Shown here piece by piece: positions 44,495 to 55,399 of a stretch of 64,000 bases of DNA; position 1 is the stretch's first letter; each line of letters begins with the position of its first letter. The position numbers and the translations under genes were made by a program. The stretch spans positions 124,001 to 188,000 of the forward strand of contig JAIWZP010000043.1 in NCBI GenBank assembly GCA_025201375.1, written 5' to 3'. Source of the DNA: Gongronella butleri. Its lineage: Eukaryota; Mucoromycota; Mucoromycetes; Mucorales; Cunninghamellaceae. Under the pieces are notes generated by a model. That model saw only the letters and a list, made by a program, of their open reading frames with translations, did no database searches and was not told where the DNA came from.

Positions 44495-44758
44495 ATGAAC
44501 AAGCTCGCTTTCGTTTTTGCCTGTCTTCTCTCGATGATGGCGCTCGTGTCTGCTGAATGGCTGAATATGCAAGTCAAGTTTGGCCACAAGAGGCTTTGTG
44601 GTGGCATTGCCAACTATGTGGATCTCGACACGTACTGCACGGAATGCATCCTCCTGTGGGAAAAGCCCGGCACCGTCACCCTACGCGGCCAAGACTACAA
44701 GATGGCCAATGCCTGCTGTGGTGCCGTCAGCAACAGGACCTTGTCGGAATGGAAGTAA
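44495..44758 (+). CDS. Small secreted protein
   Basis: Single exon, 87 aa. Signal peptide MNKLAFVFACLLSMMALVSA, then a 67-aa mature chain with five cysteines (RLCGG, TYCTEC, NACCG) and an N-glycosylation site. The odd cysteine count hints at dimerisation or a free thiol. It is unrelated by eye to its divergent neighbour or to the four-member cluster further on. The start is the only ATG in frame with the signal peptide. Confidence 0.72.
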   Translation: MNKLAFVFACLLSMMALVSAEWLNMQVKFGHKRLCGGIANYVDLDTYCTECILLWEKPGTVTLRGQDYKMANACCGAVSNRTLSEWK

Positions 44759-45149
44759 AGCGCCTGTGCCTTTCAAAGAAAATGCTGTACCTTTAATTTT
44801 TTGATAAATCAATAAAGATGTGCTCGTATTTACTTTTTTTATTGTGCATCACCACATCCATCAAAGTATCAAACGTGAGCAAAGGAAAACATGTCCACGA
44901 TGTGGTACAATGTTGTGGAAAGGCGTAAAAAGACGCTATGGATCTTATATTATAACAGACAGATCTTTGACCAGGAAACCAGCGACATTTTGGCAGACGT
45001 GATGATACTATATCGTAAATTGATACATTATAACTGGTTTGACTCTGCCTGCCTCTTTATACAGTATTCACAATTGGAGCTTCCGCAAGCGTGAAAAAAA
45101 AATCAGTCGCTACCTCAGCAAGTGCGCGAGAAAATGCACAAAAGCACAA
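44759..45149. other. Intergenic
   Basis: AT-rich, without recognisable gene or repeat. Confidence 0.4.
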
Positions 45150-45620
45150 ATTCACCCGTTTGTTCGATTACGTACAGTATTGCACACAAATAAAGCGTTT
45201 GATGCCTTGATCTGTCCGTGTTTCGATCTCAGTGGACAGAAACTGACGCGCGCTACGTACGTATCATTTCAATGTCTGAAGCATCGCGCTACGCTGCACA
45301 AAAACGTCCACAACTCCATACAGTACCGTATTCACCATTTAAAACCCAAAAGCGTGTTTTTCAAACTTTTCCGGCCTGCTGTGCTTCCACAAATTTTTTT
45401 ACAGCCTACTTGCCCGCCAACGGAAATTGGACCACGGCATAAACTACGGCCCAGTGCTCAACACGGACTCGCCTGATTTTTTTTTGGACTCGAAACGCCA
45501 AAAACCTTCAATTTGAACTATTTTGCATTCATCTCGCTATCTGCATGATCGACCCCGCTCAAAAATACCTGCATCGCATTCAGCGCAAAAATTGCAACAA
45601 AAATAAGCTTAAATCGTCAA
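45150..45620 (+). repeat. Dispersed repeat family C, copy 2
   Basis: Matches 15,690-15,990 over about 250 bp, best from 45,340 on, with the same block order (GCCGGCCTGCTGTGC, CCCAGTGCTCAA, GCCAAAAACCTTCAA, CTATTTTGCATTCATCT, CGCTCAAAAATAC). It differs by an insertion of about 30 bp after TGTGC. No frame is conserved. Confidence 0.7.
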
Positions 45621-46756
45621 AGCGATATGACCACATTTGAAAAATTCAGGGGTCACTCAGAGGTCACACATTTCAATCTCAGAAAATGCCTAATTTGGAT
45701 ATTTCGAACTCCGGGTGATCAATGCATCCCAAACAGGTAAATTCGACGATTTGCGATTGGCTGACAAAATGACAGGTCGCCCCAACGTAAGAAAAAATCC
45801 AAAGAGTGACGCATGAACGGCGATCGACCGAGAAAAGTGCCTACTTTGGCCAAGATTTTTGCAAAAATTTAAGGTTTGACACTTCCAAATTAAGATACGT
45901 GGATTGCATGGAATGTTTATTTTTTGTATTATTTTTTATCATATTTTTTTATTTTGCGCATTATTTTTGTGCGCTGAGTGGTGGGCTGCACGGCTGCAGG
46001 CTGGTGAAATGGCTGATGCAAAAAGTTAAAAGTTTAAAACCCAAGCTAGCGCGCCGCAACCCGCAAGTCATCCCATTAGGTGCTTTGCTCCCTGTTCGTT
46101 AGTAAAATTGGAATATATGATAAAAAATTACACGTTTATATTATATTTGTATTAGACCGTTGTAGAGCAAGTCGCAATCATACGGTATTATATATTTTGA
46201 TGGAAAAGTGCATTATTTTCTCTGCGATTTTTTTATCCATCCATCGATCATGAAACTGGTTTTATTCGATAGAGATGCAAGAGAAGATGCTTTCGACACG
46301 TTAATAGGCACGCGCGCGTTGTCCAATCAGTTGCCGAGAACTTCGATACGTATCATACGTAAGTTGAAAATTTTTGTAATGTTTGAACGGCTTTCACAAG
46401 CATAATATGAAGGTCACGCATCGGCCAAACAAGCATTCCAGAAATGACGACGACGTCCCAGCGTGTCTTTTTCGATTGGTGTCTGTTTCACCCCGATCCG
46501 CAAAATATTATTTCGAGAGCCTGCCGCTGAATTTGTGAAAATACTGTATCGATATTTTGGATTCATCTGCACAACGATTCAACCCACCACCTCTGGTTTT
46601 CAACTCCATGTTGAAAAAAAGACGCCACGAAATGGCCTATGATACTGTAATCAGCCTAATCATCATTCAACCAGTTTTCCAGACCATCCACTCATGCTGC
46701 TTTTTTGCAGTGTTTAACATTGCACTTTACAGTTTACAGTATTATTACAGTATTAT
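45621..46756. other. Intergenic between repeat C and tandem array 2
   Basis: AT-rich with several TACTGTA/TACAGTA heptamers (for example near 46,542, 46,641 and 46,735). Short frames only. Confidence 0.4.
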
Positions 46757-48430
46757 CAACAACTGGTCCAAATCTGGGATCATCAGGCAGATGAGCGAGT
46801 TTCTGAGAAAGCGCCAGTTTCATAGGTACAGTAGACGTACACTCGTACAGTAAAAAGGGACAAAATCATCATCACCAGTTCACCACCATTTGATCTCGTA
46901 ACTTGGCAACGGCTGAGCGCCCCGACACGCGAGTCACCTGCCAAATGAACCAGCAGCGGACAAACATCGTAAAAGCGCTTGCGGTTTTGGTGGGACATCG
47001 CGTCGAGTTCTCGGTGACGAGTTAGCCTTCTTCATTGATCGTTTTGAGCCTGATTATTTGGCCCCGACTTTATGAAAAATGGATTTTCACAGGACTGATG
47101 AGTGATCCAATTTGGGGAAAAGCTTGAAACAATTGAAGGTTTACGGTAGGTCGAGTATCCACTGACCTAAATTTGGAACCAGATGATGGTCAGGCTCGTC
47201 GGGAGAAACGCGTAAAATACTGTTTTTTGGCGCTGGGTTTTCACTACATATTATCAAACAACACGAGTCTCGAGATTTCTCGCAACTGAGTTATCCGATT
47301 CGCGAAATAATAAATTAACACCGTTGAAGAATTGGGTCTACCATCAACTGGTCCAAATTTGGGACCAGATGAGCAATTTTCTGAGGAAGCGCCAGTTTCA
47401 TAGGCGTAAAGGGGGTAAATTCACTAGCATTTGGTCTCGTACAGCTGCAACAGCTGAGCGCCCCGACGTGTAAGACACATCAAATGAATCAGCAGCCAAA
47501 GGCGGTAAAAGCGCTTGTGGTTTCAGGACATCGCTTCGAGTTCCTGGCGAGTTGGCCTTCAGGGATCTTTTTGATCCTGCTTTGGCCGATTGGCCCTGAG
47601 CTTATGAAAAATGCATTTTCTCAGGATTGAGCGATCTGAATGGCGAAAAAAACTTGGAACAACCATCGAAGTTTTGAGTCGAGTATCAACTGATTTAAAT
47701 TTGGAGTCACATAGTTAGGCTCATCGGGAGAAACGCGTAAAATACTGTATTGTTTGGCGTACGGTTTTCACTGGCAAACACGAATCTCGATATTTCTCGC
47801 AACTTAGTTATCAGATTCGCGAAAAAATAAATTAATACCGTTGGAGAATTGGGTCTTTCATCAACTGGTCCAAATTTGGGACCAGATGAACAAGTTTCTG
47901 ACGAAGCGCCAGTTTCGTAGGCGTAAAGGGGGTAAGATCAGCAGCATTTGGTCTTGTACGGTGGCAACGGCTAAGCGCCCCGACACATGAGCCACCTCAA
48001 ATGAACCAGCGGCTAAACGCGGTAAAAGCGCTTGTGGTTCGACAGCATCGCGTCGTGTTCTCGGCGAGTTCGCCTTCAAGTGTCAGTTTGACTCTGGTTT
48101 GGCTTTGAAATTATGAAAAATGCATGTTTTCTGGACTGAGTGATCCGATCTCTGAAAAAACTTGATGTCGTCGGTTGTTTGTGTTCAGCATTCTCTAGCT
48201 CAAATACTGTATAGGACCCGATGAACACGACCCAGAGGACGCGCCCTGCAAAAGGGGAAAGATTTTTTTCATTTTGGTACCGTACGCGACAACGGCCCAA
48301 CGTATCGACGCGCGAGTGATCTCAAATGAATTTGTGATCAAAGGTGGTAAAAACGCTTGTACTTTGGAGACATCAAGTTGGGACCTCGGCGAGTTGGTAT
48401 GCAATGGCTCTTAAAAATTACATTTTCCCA
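46757..48430 (+). repeat. Tandem array 2, unit about 500-585 bp
   Basis: Three units, the first partial. The CAAACA...CGAGTCTCGAG / CGAATCTCGA landmark is at 47,255 and 47,775, a spacing of 520; the AACTGGTCCAAAT landmark recurs at about 46,760, 47,348 and 47,867. The terminal block (48,175-48,420) matches the end of array 1, including CTAGCTCAAATA, CGTACGCGACAACGG and CCAACGTATC. The units are about 80 percent alike by eye and differ by short insertions rich in TACTGTA. No coding frame. Confidence 0.75.
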
Positions 48431-48578
48431 TTTCGATATTGGGATGGTAGGCATGATACTGAGCCGGCACTGCCTGTCTGTCCATGTATCCACAAATATG
48501 AGCTTCCGCAAGTGTGAAAAAAATCGATCCGTACTGTATCTCTATTACACCGCTCTTCTTTTGATGTAAGTAAGCAAG

Positions 48579-48800
48579 TTTGACCAGATTGATCTAGGAA
48601 CCCAAATTTCTGATTTGCTTGCCATAGCTCTTGTGACAGGTGCAACTTCAGCTTCCGGGTCGTCCACCTATGATATTTCACTCGGAACGAGTTTTTTGCA
48701 ACGTAGTGCACGTTTTTCTCATCAAATTTTTGATTCGCCCGTTAAAATTCACACTGTGGTTCAATCAAGCAGTTCCTGGTGCGCGTATGTAAATGAATAG
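48579..48800 (+). pseudogene. Possible orphan 3' exon
   Basis: After a GCAAG acceptor-like site an open frame of 73 codons runs to a TAG: FDQIDLGTQISDLLAIALV, then SASGSSTYDISLGTSFLQRS. Composition looks coding, but no upstream partner is found. Like the orphan exon at 20,930, it directly follows a tandem array, so both may be remnants attached to that element. Confidence 0.25.
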
Positions 48801-50232
48801 CGGGCTCCTCGCGACAAGGGTATGATGATCTGCGTGCGCGACGCGTGTGGTCATCGTGGCGTCATCGTCCATGGCGGCCAGAAAATAGTGCTCTTGGAAG
48901 TCTTGCACGCCCACTCTTCCTTCCTCTCCATCCTTTCCATTCTTTTTTCCAGCACAAGACGCGGCACATGAATCCGCACTCACGCGTGTGTCGCAAATAA
49001 ACAAAAAAAAAAAAAAAAAAAAAACGACAAAAAAGAAAAATACGCGCGGATGCAATGACACGGCTGTCTGTGCGATCCAATGCATTGGTGTATGGGGGGT
49101 CATGGATTCATCCTGTGGATCAATGCCATTTTGCCGTCGAAATGGATCCTGGTCTTGTTATTTTTTCCCTTTTTCTTTTTTTTTAAACAAAAAAAAAAAA
49201 AAAAAAAAAAGGCGGCCGCTGTGCATCTAAATTTAGCATTCAAAAAAATGTGGGGCGAGCGAGATGAGGTGTGAAACAATTTAGGGATCAGCGTGTCGGG
49301 CCCTGGAGGGAAGACATGTTTCGCTCACGATGCATTCATGCAACAGCGCCATGCTGACGGGCAAGCTAGCAATGGTGGACGATTTGATTTCTTTTTCCGC
49401 CGCCGATTTTGGCAACTTGTTTTGCGCATTGTGTATTTTTGTCCCACGTCGTACAGTGGGCTGGGAAAGCGACAGCATGACGCGAGCCAAAGTGGAGATC
49501 CATCCATGTCATTTTTCTTTGTAGCCATTTTTGTACCATTTTTATTTGGCATTTGTTTTTTATTTTCTTCGTCCATGAGCCAAACACGGGCTCTCTCTTT
49601 CGATTGTGTCGTTACTTTGGATCCAAATACGTCCCGCTCTTTTTTTTTTAGAATTTCCAAAATTGGTGATATTCCTCTATTGTTGGGCAATGGGTTGTGG
49701 GCTGTTGATCTCAGCAGCGGGCTCCCTGTTGCCATGTTTCAACTGTCGATAGCCCGCTCTGCCTGCTGAGCGGCGTCTGTCAATCATCATGATGCAACCG
49801 GCCTAGAGAGAGATTCAAGAGAAGCGCGAGAAAGAACGACAGCGAGATCCAAGGGTCTTGAAGTGATCATCAGGGCACACATGGCCATTAGGTCGATCCC
49901 TGATGGGCCAGTAGCGCATGAACAGAGCCATGTGTCCCTGGTATCCTGAAACATCCATGGTAAGAACAAGACCATGCAAAAAAAAAAAAAAAAATGCTTG
50001 GCGCCATGGTCTGCAGGGCCCATTTGCCCTGCGGTCTGTCTTTCGTTAAAAATAACATCAGATCTAGTTCCATAAAGCGCCCATAAACACTGTTCTAAAA
50101 GCGTAAAACAACATTGGCGCGGCATTCGGGCAAAAGATATAAAAGAGCACGGCCTTTTGCCCTCTTCGTTGTCCCTTTTTTTTTTTTTATCATTCTCTCC
50201 ACTTATCTTTATCTGGTGTCCATTTCCAAATC
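48801..50232. other. Intergenic with long homopolymer runs
   Basis: A runs at 49,001-49,024 and 49,190-49,210. Overlapping frames on both strands near 49,290-49,770 do not look like proteins. A TATA box for the next gene lies at 50,138-50,145. Confidence 0.4.
50138..50145 (+). promoter_or_regulatory. TATA box, secreted family member A
   Basis: TATAAAAG, 95 bp before the ATG at 50,233. Confidence 0.5.
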
Positions 50233-50721
50233 ATGCAATTGCTCGCTGTCCTGTCTGTCACACTGGCCCTTGTGTCTACGGTGTTTGCGCTTCCATTGGT
50301 GCGCCGTGGCTACTCCATCCAGCTGGTCTCTGATTCTGAATTCTGCGCTTTCATGCCCCCTTCCGCTGGCGATAATGTTGGTGCGACGGAAAACGATGGC
50401 ATTCCCATGTGTACGAACAGCTCGCTTGGCGGCACCGAATTTCCGCAAGGCTTCATCTTAAGCGCGACGTACAGGTCCACCGACACGTACGCACAGGTGC
50501 GCGCGACGATCGATCCCGCTGCCTACGGCTTGAGCCGATCCGATGGCGGCGGTCAATACGACCACAAGGATATCTCGGGGGTGACCTGCAATGGTTACAA
50601 GTACTTTGTCAACATTTTGGAGCCTGATAGCGGCGATTTTTGCATCCGCTGCTGCCAAGACTCGTCCGACTGCAACGTTGGCCGCTCGGAATATGGTTGC
50701 GACGCCGTCGTGCCTGCCTAA
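50233..50721 (+). CDS. Eight-cysteine secreted protein, family member A
   Basis: Single exon without introns, 162 aa. Signal peptide MQLLAVLSVTLALVSTVFA, then a dibasic Kex2-like site in LPLVRRGY. Eight cysteines are shared with three paralogues at 51.3, 54.7 and 56.4 kb; conserved blocks are the SDGGGQYDHK turn, CNGYKYFVNILEP and FCIRCCQDSSDCN. The pattern resembles a fungal secreted family annotated in some databases as 'macrophage activating glycoprotein' (recalled, unverified). It is expected in the extracellular space or cell wall; activity unknown. It is the only plus-strand and only intronless member, which suggests descent from a spliced transcript or successive intron loss. Confidence 0.9.
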   Translation: MQLLAVLSVTLALVSTVFALPLVRRGYSIQLVSDSEFCAFMPPSAGDNVGATENDGIPMCTNSSLGGTEFPQGFILSATYRSTDTYAQVRATIDPAAYGLSRSDGGGQYDHKDISGVTCNGYKYFVNILEPDSGDFCIRCCQDSSDCNVGRSEYGCDAVVPA

Positions 50722-51267
50722 AAAGCCACATCCTCTTTTTCCTCTTTACCTCTTTCTTGTATCATCATTTTTCTCCATATCACCCGCATTTTTGTCTTGA
50801 AAATAAACAAGTGCATCATATCTATGACGCCAACATACACAAACATACGCACACACAAAAAATAGATTCAAAAAAGCTCTTTTTTTAGTCCAGCACGTGG
50901 CTTTTAGCGGTACAATGTCAGCAGATGAGTGAACTGCGCCCGGTCCTTCATGCTAAGCGGGTGGCCATGTGCCTTCCCGTCTTGGCTGAGATGAAAAGGC
51001 ATCTTGTGACGTTGCACAAGTGCGTTCCCATCGGCTGGTAAGCAAGTGGACCGTGCGCCGCACCTTTTTTTTTTTTCTCTTTATCTTTATGTTTTTGTTT
51101 TCTTGTTTTTCTTTTTGATAAATTGACCATGTTTTGCCATTTTTTTGAGATATACTAATACACGGGGAGGGTGTTGGGTGTCAGGACGCGCGATGGCGGC
51201 TGATTTACCCGTTTCCTCGTTGTCTTTATTACAAATTTGGTATGAAAATGGATGAATTTGGGTGAAT
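50722..51267. other. Intergenic between members A and B
   Basis: Convergent 3' ends. No gene or repeat seen. Confidence 0.4.
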
Positions 51268-51853
51268 TTAGCTGTAATCACCAGGCACGATGCGGGGGCA
51301 GCCATAGGTGCTGAGGCCGGTGTTGCAGTCGGCCGAATTCTTGCAGCAGCGGATGCAATAGCGATTGACATCGGGCTCCAGCATGTTGACAAAGTACTTG
51401 TAGCCATTGCAAGTCACCCCCGAGATGTCCTTGTGGTCGTATTGGCCACCGCCATCAGAGCTCTTCAGCTTGTACTTTGAGCGGTCCATCTTGCCAGTCA
51501 CTTGCACGTACGTGGACTTTTGGACAAAGTGAGCAGACACAATGAAGCCGGTAGGGAACACCTTGCCAGAGCTCGACAGATTAGCAGCAGAGCATTGAGG
51601 AATGCCATGTTCTTCCGTGCCACCAACATCATCGCCAGGCTTGGGAGGCTAAAAGAAAAAGGGGGTCAATTGGGCAGCCCTGCATGTCGTTTTTTTTTTT
51701 TTGGCCATTGAAGCTTACCATGAAGGAACAAAAGGCAGTCTGGCTGTTGAGATGGATGGTATAGCCACGCTTGACAAGGGGGGCAGCAGCAACGGTCATG
51801 ACCAAGGCAAACAGCGCGACAAGGCACGCGACATTGAAGGAAGCAGATTTCAT
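51268..51853 (-). CDS. Eight-cysteine secreted protein, family member B
   Basis: Two exons on the minus strand, 51853-51719 and 51648-51268; 171 aa. Signal peptide (ALFALVMTVAAA), then APLVKRGY with a Kex2-like KR. All eight family cysteines are present; blocks are SDGGGQYDHKDISGVTCNG, FVNMLEP and YCIRCCKNSADCN, ending PGDYS. The only intron lies after FCSFM (phase 0); the second family intron is absent and the sequence around that site is nearly identical to member A. It is therefore A's closest relative in the cluster. A TATA-like TATAAATA lies 65 bp upstream on the minus strand (51,918-51,925). Confidence 0.93.
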
Positions 51854-52556
51854 GTTTGGAAAAATGGAGGCAAAACTGAGTTGAATGGATCAAAATGAAA
51901 AGAAAACACGGATCGAGTATTTATACATTTTGGACATGGTCGACGCCCAGAGAAAAACCGCGCCTGCCGGCGCCTCCTTTTCGCCCTTGTCATGCGCCAT
52001 TGCATTGGAGGTCGGCCATTCGGCGCAACCAAGCAAGCGGACAAGCTTATTTTTAGGATCAAGCGCCATAAAAAAGAAGGATGGAAAACTTTGATCTGTT
52101 CCCTGGGGCTCGCACAAACAATGTCAGGTGCACACATCTCAACAAAAAAAATAAAATAAAATAAAAATAAAAAACAAAAAAATGTGCCACGCCATGGAGG
52201 ACGGAAAGAGTCAAGTTAGGAAAAATAGAACAACGCGGGGCTTCTTCTTGGCGAATGTCGCTTTTTCTTCCATGATCAGTTCGGTCTCAGTTAAAAATAT
52301 CAAGGGGGCGGGCATTGAAGCGTGTGCCAAGGGCAGCCACTTGATTTGACACAAAAAAAAAAGGGCCATTGTTCTCCCCCTCGGCCTGCCAAAATTTTGG
52401 ATCAAGAGAAGCACCTCTTGCAGAGATTAAAAGAAAAAGCGGCAGAAAAATCATGCAGGAGGACCAGATCCGTTTACGTTCTAGGGACTCCCTTTTGCAG
52501 TTTGTTGTTGAGAAAAAAAGGCGTTCCTTGCTCCTTTTGGATTTGGCCACTGGCCT

Positions 52557-52594
<38 letters not shown>

Positions 52595-53801
52595 TCAAAC
52601 GCACCTTTTTTTCTCGGGACGCGTGTGACATTCCATTGGGTGCTGTTGCGCACTCGTCGGATTTTAATTTCTATTGTTCGTTTCAAATGAAAACGATCGC
52701 GTTTTGCTTACCGTTCGTGTCACCAAGGGTCGATTCTAAAAATGGTGCTGTTTTTCAAACTGGAAAAAGCATCAGCAGGTGCCCGAGGAGAGTGCCACTC
52801 CCTTCTTTCCAGCTGAATCTCCGACTTTTTGGACGAGGTGGTGTGCAATTGCCCCCTTGCATCATGCAAGATCTTCTGTTGCTTTTTACGTTTTGCGCAT
52901 AAACACCCCTGTACCTGTTCCACGCCGGCAATTGACAAGCTTGTTGACGAGACTTTTTTTTTCCCGGAAGGTCGCCTACATGGCTCGTTTTGCTCGTCAC
53001 TGTTTTTAAACACCCACTCACGCGGTGCGAGCCGCGTGATACGCTTTGGTTTTGGCCAAGAGAAAACAAATGGCCGATGCACGTTTCCCCACTCGTCCAT
53101 CTTTCAGCCTAAAAATAAACCTAAATGTCGATGATGTTGAAAATAGGGCCATCTGTGACGAGGTCGCGCTGGGACCCCCCTCATGCCGCCCCCATCTTGC
53201 GTTGAACAGGCCATGGCCATGGGATGACACAACCTAGGGACCAGCTCGGTATCACAAAAGCACCGACCGCCACTTTAAACACCTTTTACCGCTGATAATG
53301 TCTCAAAAAACGACACAAATGGGATTGAGTTGCCAATGAGGCGCGTCGATAGGATGTTCTTCTTCTCAAAGACCTCTATCCACAAGTTAGTGAGCAGCGC
53401 GGGCGCTTCGGCTTGATGCTGGCATATTTTGCAGTGGTTTGTGACGCTTGCGGATGATGATGGCGCGTATCTCTAGACTTGGTGTGGTGTGAAACAAACA
53501 TCGATCTCACGTGCGCCTTGCGACGTGCGCCCTGACAAGAAGGGGTCGACAGGGGGACGCAGCCGTAGCACAAAAAAAAAAAGGCGTTGCATGAAGGCCA
53601 GATCCGGGATTGTGCAACCTCACACGGCACGCAGCCGCCTAGTGGAGGTGTATCAAAAGGACAGGAACATACACCAAAGAATGTTGCCATGAACTGCTAT
53701 TATCTGTTGCTGTTCTATATTTGTTCGCCTGAAAATGGCGCAATTGAAAGGATGAAAAATAAAAACAGGCGCTGCGTGCGACTGTTTTGCTGCCGAATCA
53801 G
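51854..53801. other. Intergenic between members B and C, left part
   Basis: Contains the member B promoter, a 32-nt T run near 52,559-52,590 and several A runs. Open frames here are chance products of such tracts. No recognisable gene. Confidence 0.4.
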
Positions 53802-54110
53802 GTTGCAGAGGGTCACCGCAGCTCTTCTTCCCAGTCTACACAAGGAAATGCTGCGACAGCAACCAAGAAGCAATTGAACGCATGGATCGTGGCGACAGCA
53901 AATCGTGTGGAGCTGCAAAGACAACAAATAGAACAATTTACACGTGTGTGTGACCATTTTTATTTTCTTGCTGGCACGACTCGAATTCTTGCGTTCTTAA
54001 TCGCCTTTATTTAGATCAGAGAAGAGGTAAACGGTGTAATTGACCTTTCTGTTGCAGGAAAAACACCATTGAAAGCGCAGATCATATCAATGGAGACCCG
54101 CAGGGAGTAA
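53802..54110 (+). CDS. Possible two-exon gene fragment
   Basis: Exon 53802-53945 follows an AATCAG acceptor and reads VAEGHRSSSSQST, then KKQLNAWIVATANRVELQRQ. A phase-0 intron (GTGTGTG to TTTATTTAG) joins it to 54015-54110, which reads IREEVNGVIDLSVAGKTP and ends at a TAA. Together about 79 residues, helical and charged, possibly coiled coil. No start exon was found upstream. It could be the 3' end of a small gene or a remnant. Confidence 0.3.
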
Positions 54111-54731
54111 AAAAAGAAGCCATGCGGTCTACTCATGCGTGAATGCTTAACCTGGCTATTGTGTTACACAAATTTGGAATAAACGCATGTTTGTGCTGCT
54201 TGATGAATACGCGCAAACTTCAAGACCATTATCAAAGGATGCGGCATCTCAATAAATAAATAACCATAGAGAAATGAACGAATGGCAAAGCTAAAACGTA
54301 TACAAAAAAAAAAAAAAAAAAAAACAGATGCAGAGCGAGAATCCAAAAAAGAGCGCTCACTCTTGATTTAAAAGATTTCCTGGGTATTGGTCTTTGCACA
54401 CGCGCTTCTCTTTGGATCGCTTCGTGATTGAAATGAGAAATTTGACGCAATGACAACAAACGATGCAAGAATTATCTAAACAAACGTTTCAAAAATAGAC
54501 AGAAACCCGTTTTAGCGCCTTGTCATTCTTTCTGGCTCTGCCTGATCCAACACAAAGAGAGCAATACATGCCAGACTTGATCAATTGAGTGCATAGGTGC
54601 TTCAATCGAACCATATGATTGCGTTTTTATTGATTTAAAAGATAAAATTTCAAAATAAAAAAGTTAAAAAAAAAAGACCAAAAGTGCTTGGTAGTGGTCA
54701 GAATTGAACAGGGACTCTTCGTAGACTTTGT
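54111..54731. other. Intergenic, 3' flank of member C
   Basis: AT-rich, with a 22-nt A run near 54,303-54,324. No gene seen. Confidence 0.4.
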
Positions 54732-55399
54732 CTAGCTGTAATCGCCAGGGATGACAGCAGGACAGCCCTTTGTATCCTTGTCGGTAACACAATCGCGCGA
54801 GTATTTGCAGCATCGAATGCAGAAACGATTGTCATTGGGCTCGAGCAGGCTGACGAAATATTTGTAGCCGTCGCAGACCACGCCCTTGATGTGTCTAGAG
54901 AGCCAATTACGACAGTGAGACGCGCCGCGTCGTTTTATTTTTTTTTTTTTTGCAGTGTGCTTACTTGTAATCGTATTGGCCGCCCTCGTCAGACGCCTTT
55001 AGACCATATTTCTTGCGATTGATGCGCCCTGTCACCTGAACATAGTGCTCACTATTGTTGATCAAATAGTGGGACGATTTGATGAAGCCACTGGGGAAGA
55101 CGCGGCCGCTGCTCGAGAGGCCAGCGCTCGTGCATTGAGGAATGCCCTTGTTTTCCGTGTTTTCCACATTATCGCCATAATGCGGCGGCTAAATGAAAGG
55201 GAGGCAAAGCAAAAGGAGGTGAATTGGCGACCGTGCATCTCGTTTTTTTTTCTTGGCCATTGAAGCCTACCATGAAGGTGCAGAATGAGCTGTCACTGTT
55301 CAATTGGAGCGTATAGCCACGCTTGACCAAGGAAACACTCTTGACCACAGACGACAGGCAGCAGAGCAAGAGGACCAAAGAGGCAAAATTGAGCATCAT
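54732..55399 (-). CDS. Eight-cysteine secreted protein, family member C
   Basis: Three exons on the minus strand: 55399-55271, 55188-54965, 54894-54732; 171 aa. The signal peptide ends near SVVKSVS and is followed by LVKRGY with a Kex2-like site. All eight cysteines are conserved; blocks are YVQVTGRINRKKYGLK, GGQYDYK, GYKYFVSLLEP, FCIRCCKYSRDC and a PGDYS end. Intron 1 sits after FCTFM (phase 0), as in member B; intron 2 splits the Lys codon of YDYK (phase 2), as in member D. TATAAAAG lies 109 bp upstream on the minus strand (55,508-55,515). The start could be either of two adjacent ATGs. Confidence 0.93.

Noticed and set aside
46208..46405. 65-codon frame beside tandem array 2
   Set aside because: Low coding potential in AT-rich DNA and no homologous motif.
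48970..49770. Overlapping open frames of up to 158 codons on both strands
   Set aside because: Phe/Lys-rich low complexity from T and A tracts, no splice partners, no signal peptide and no TATA box.
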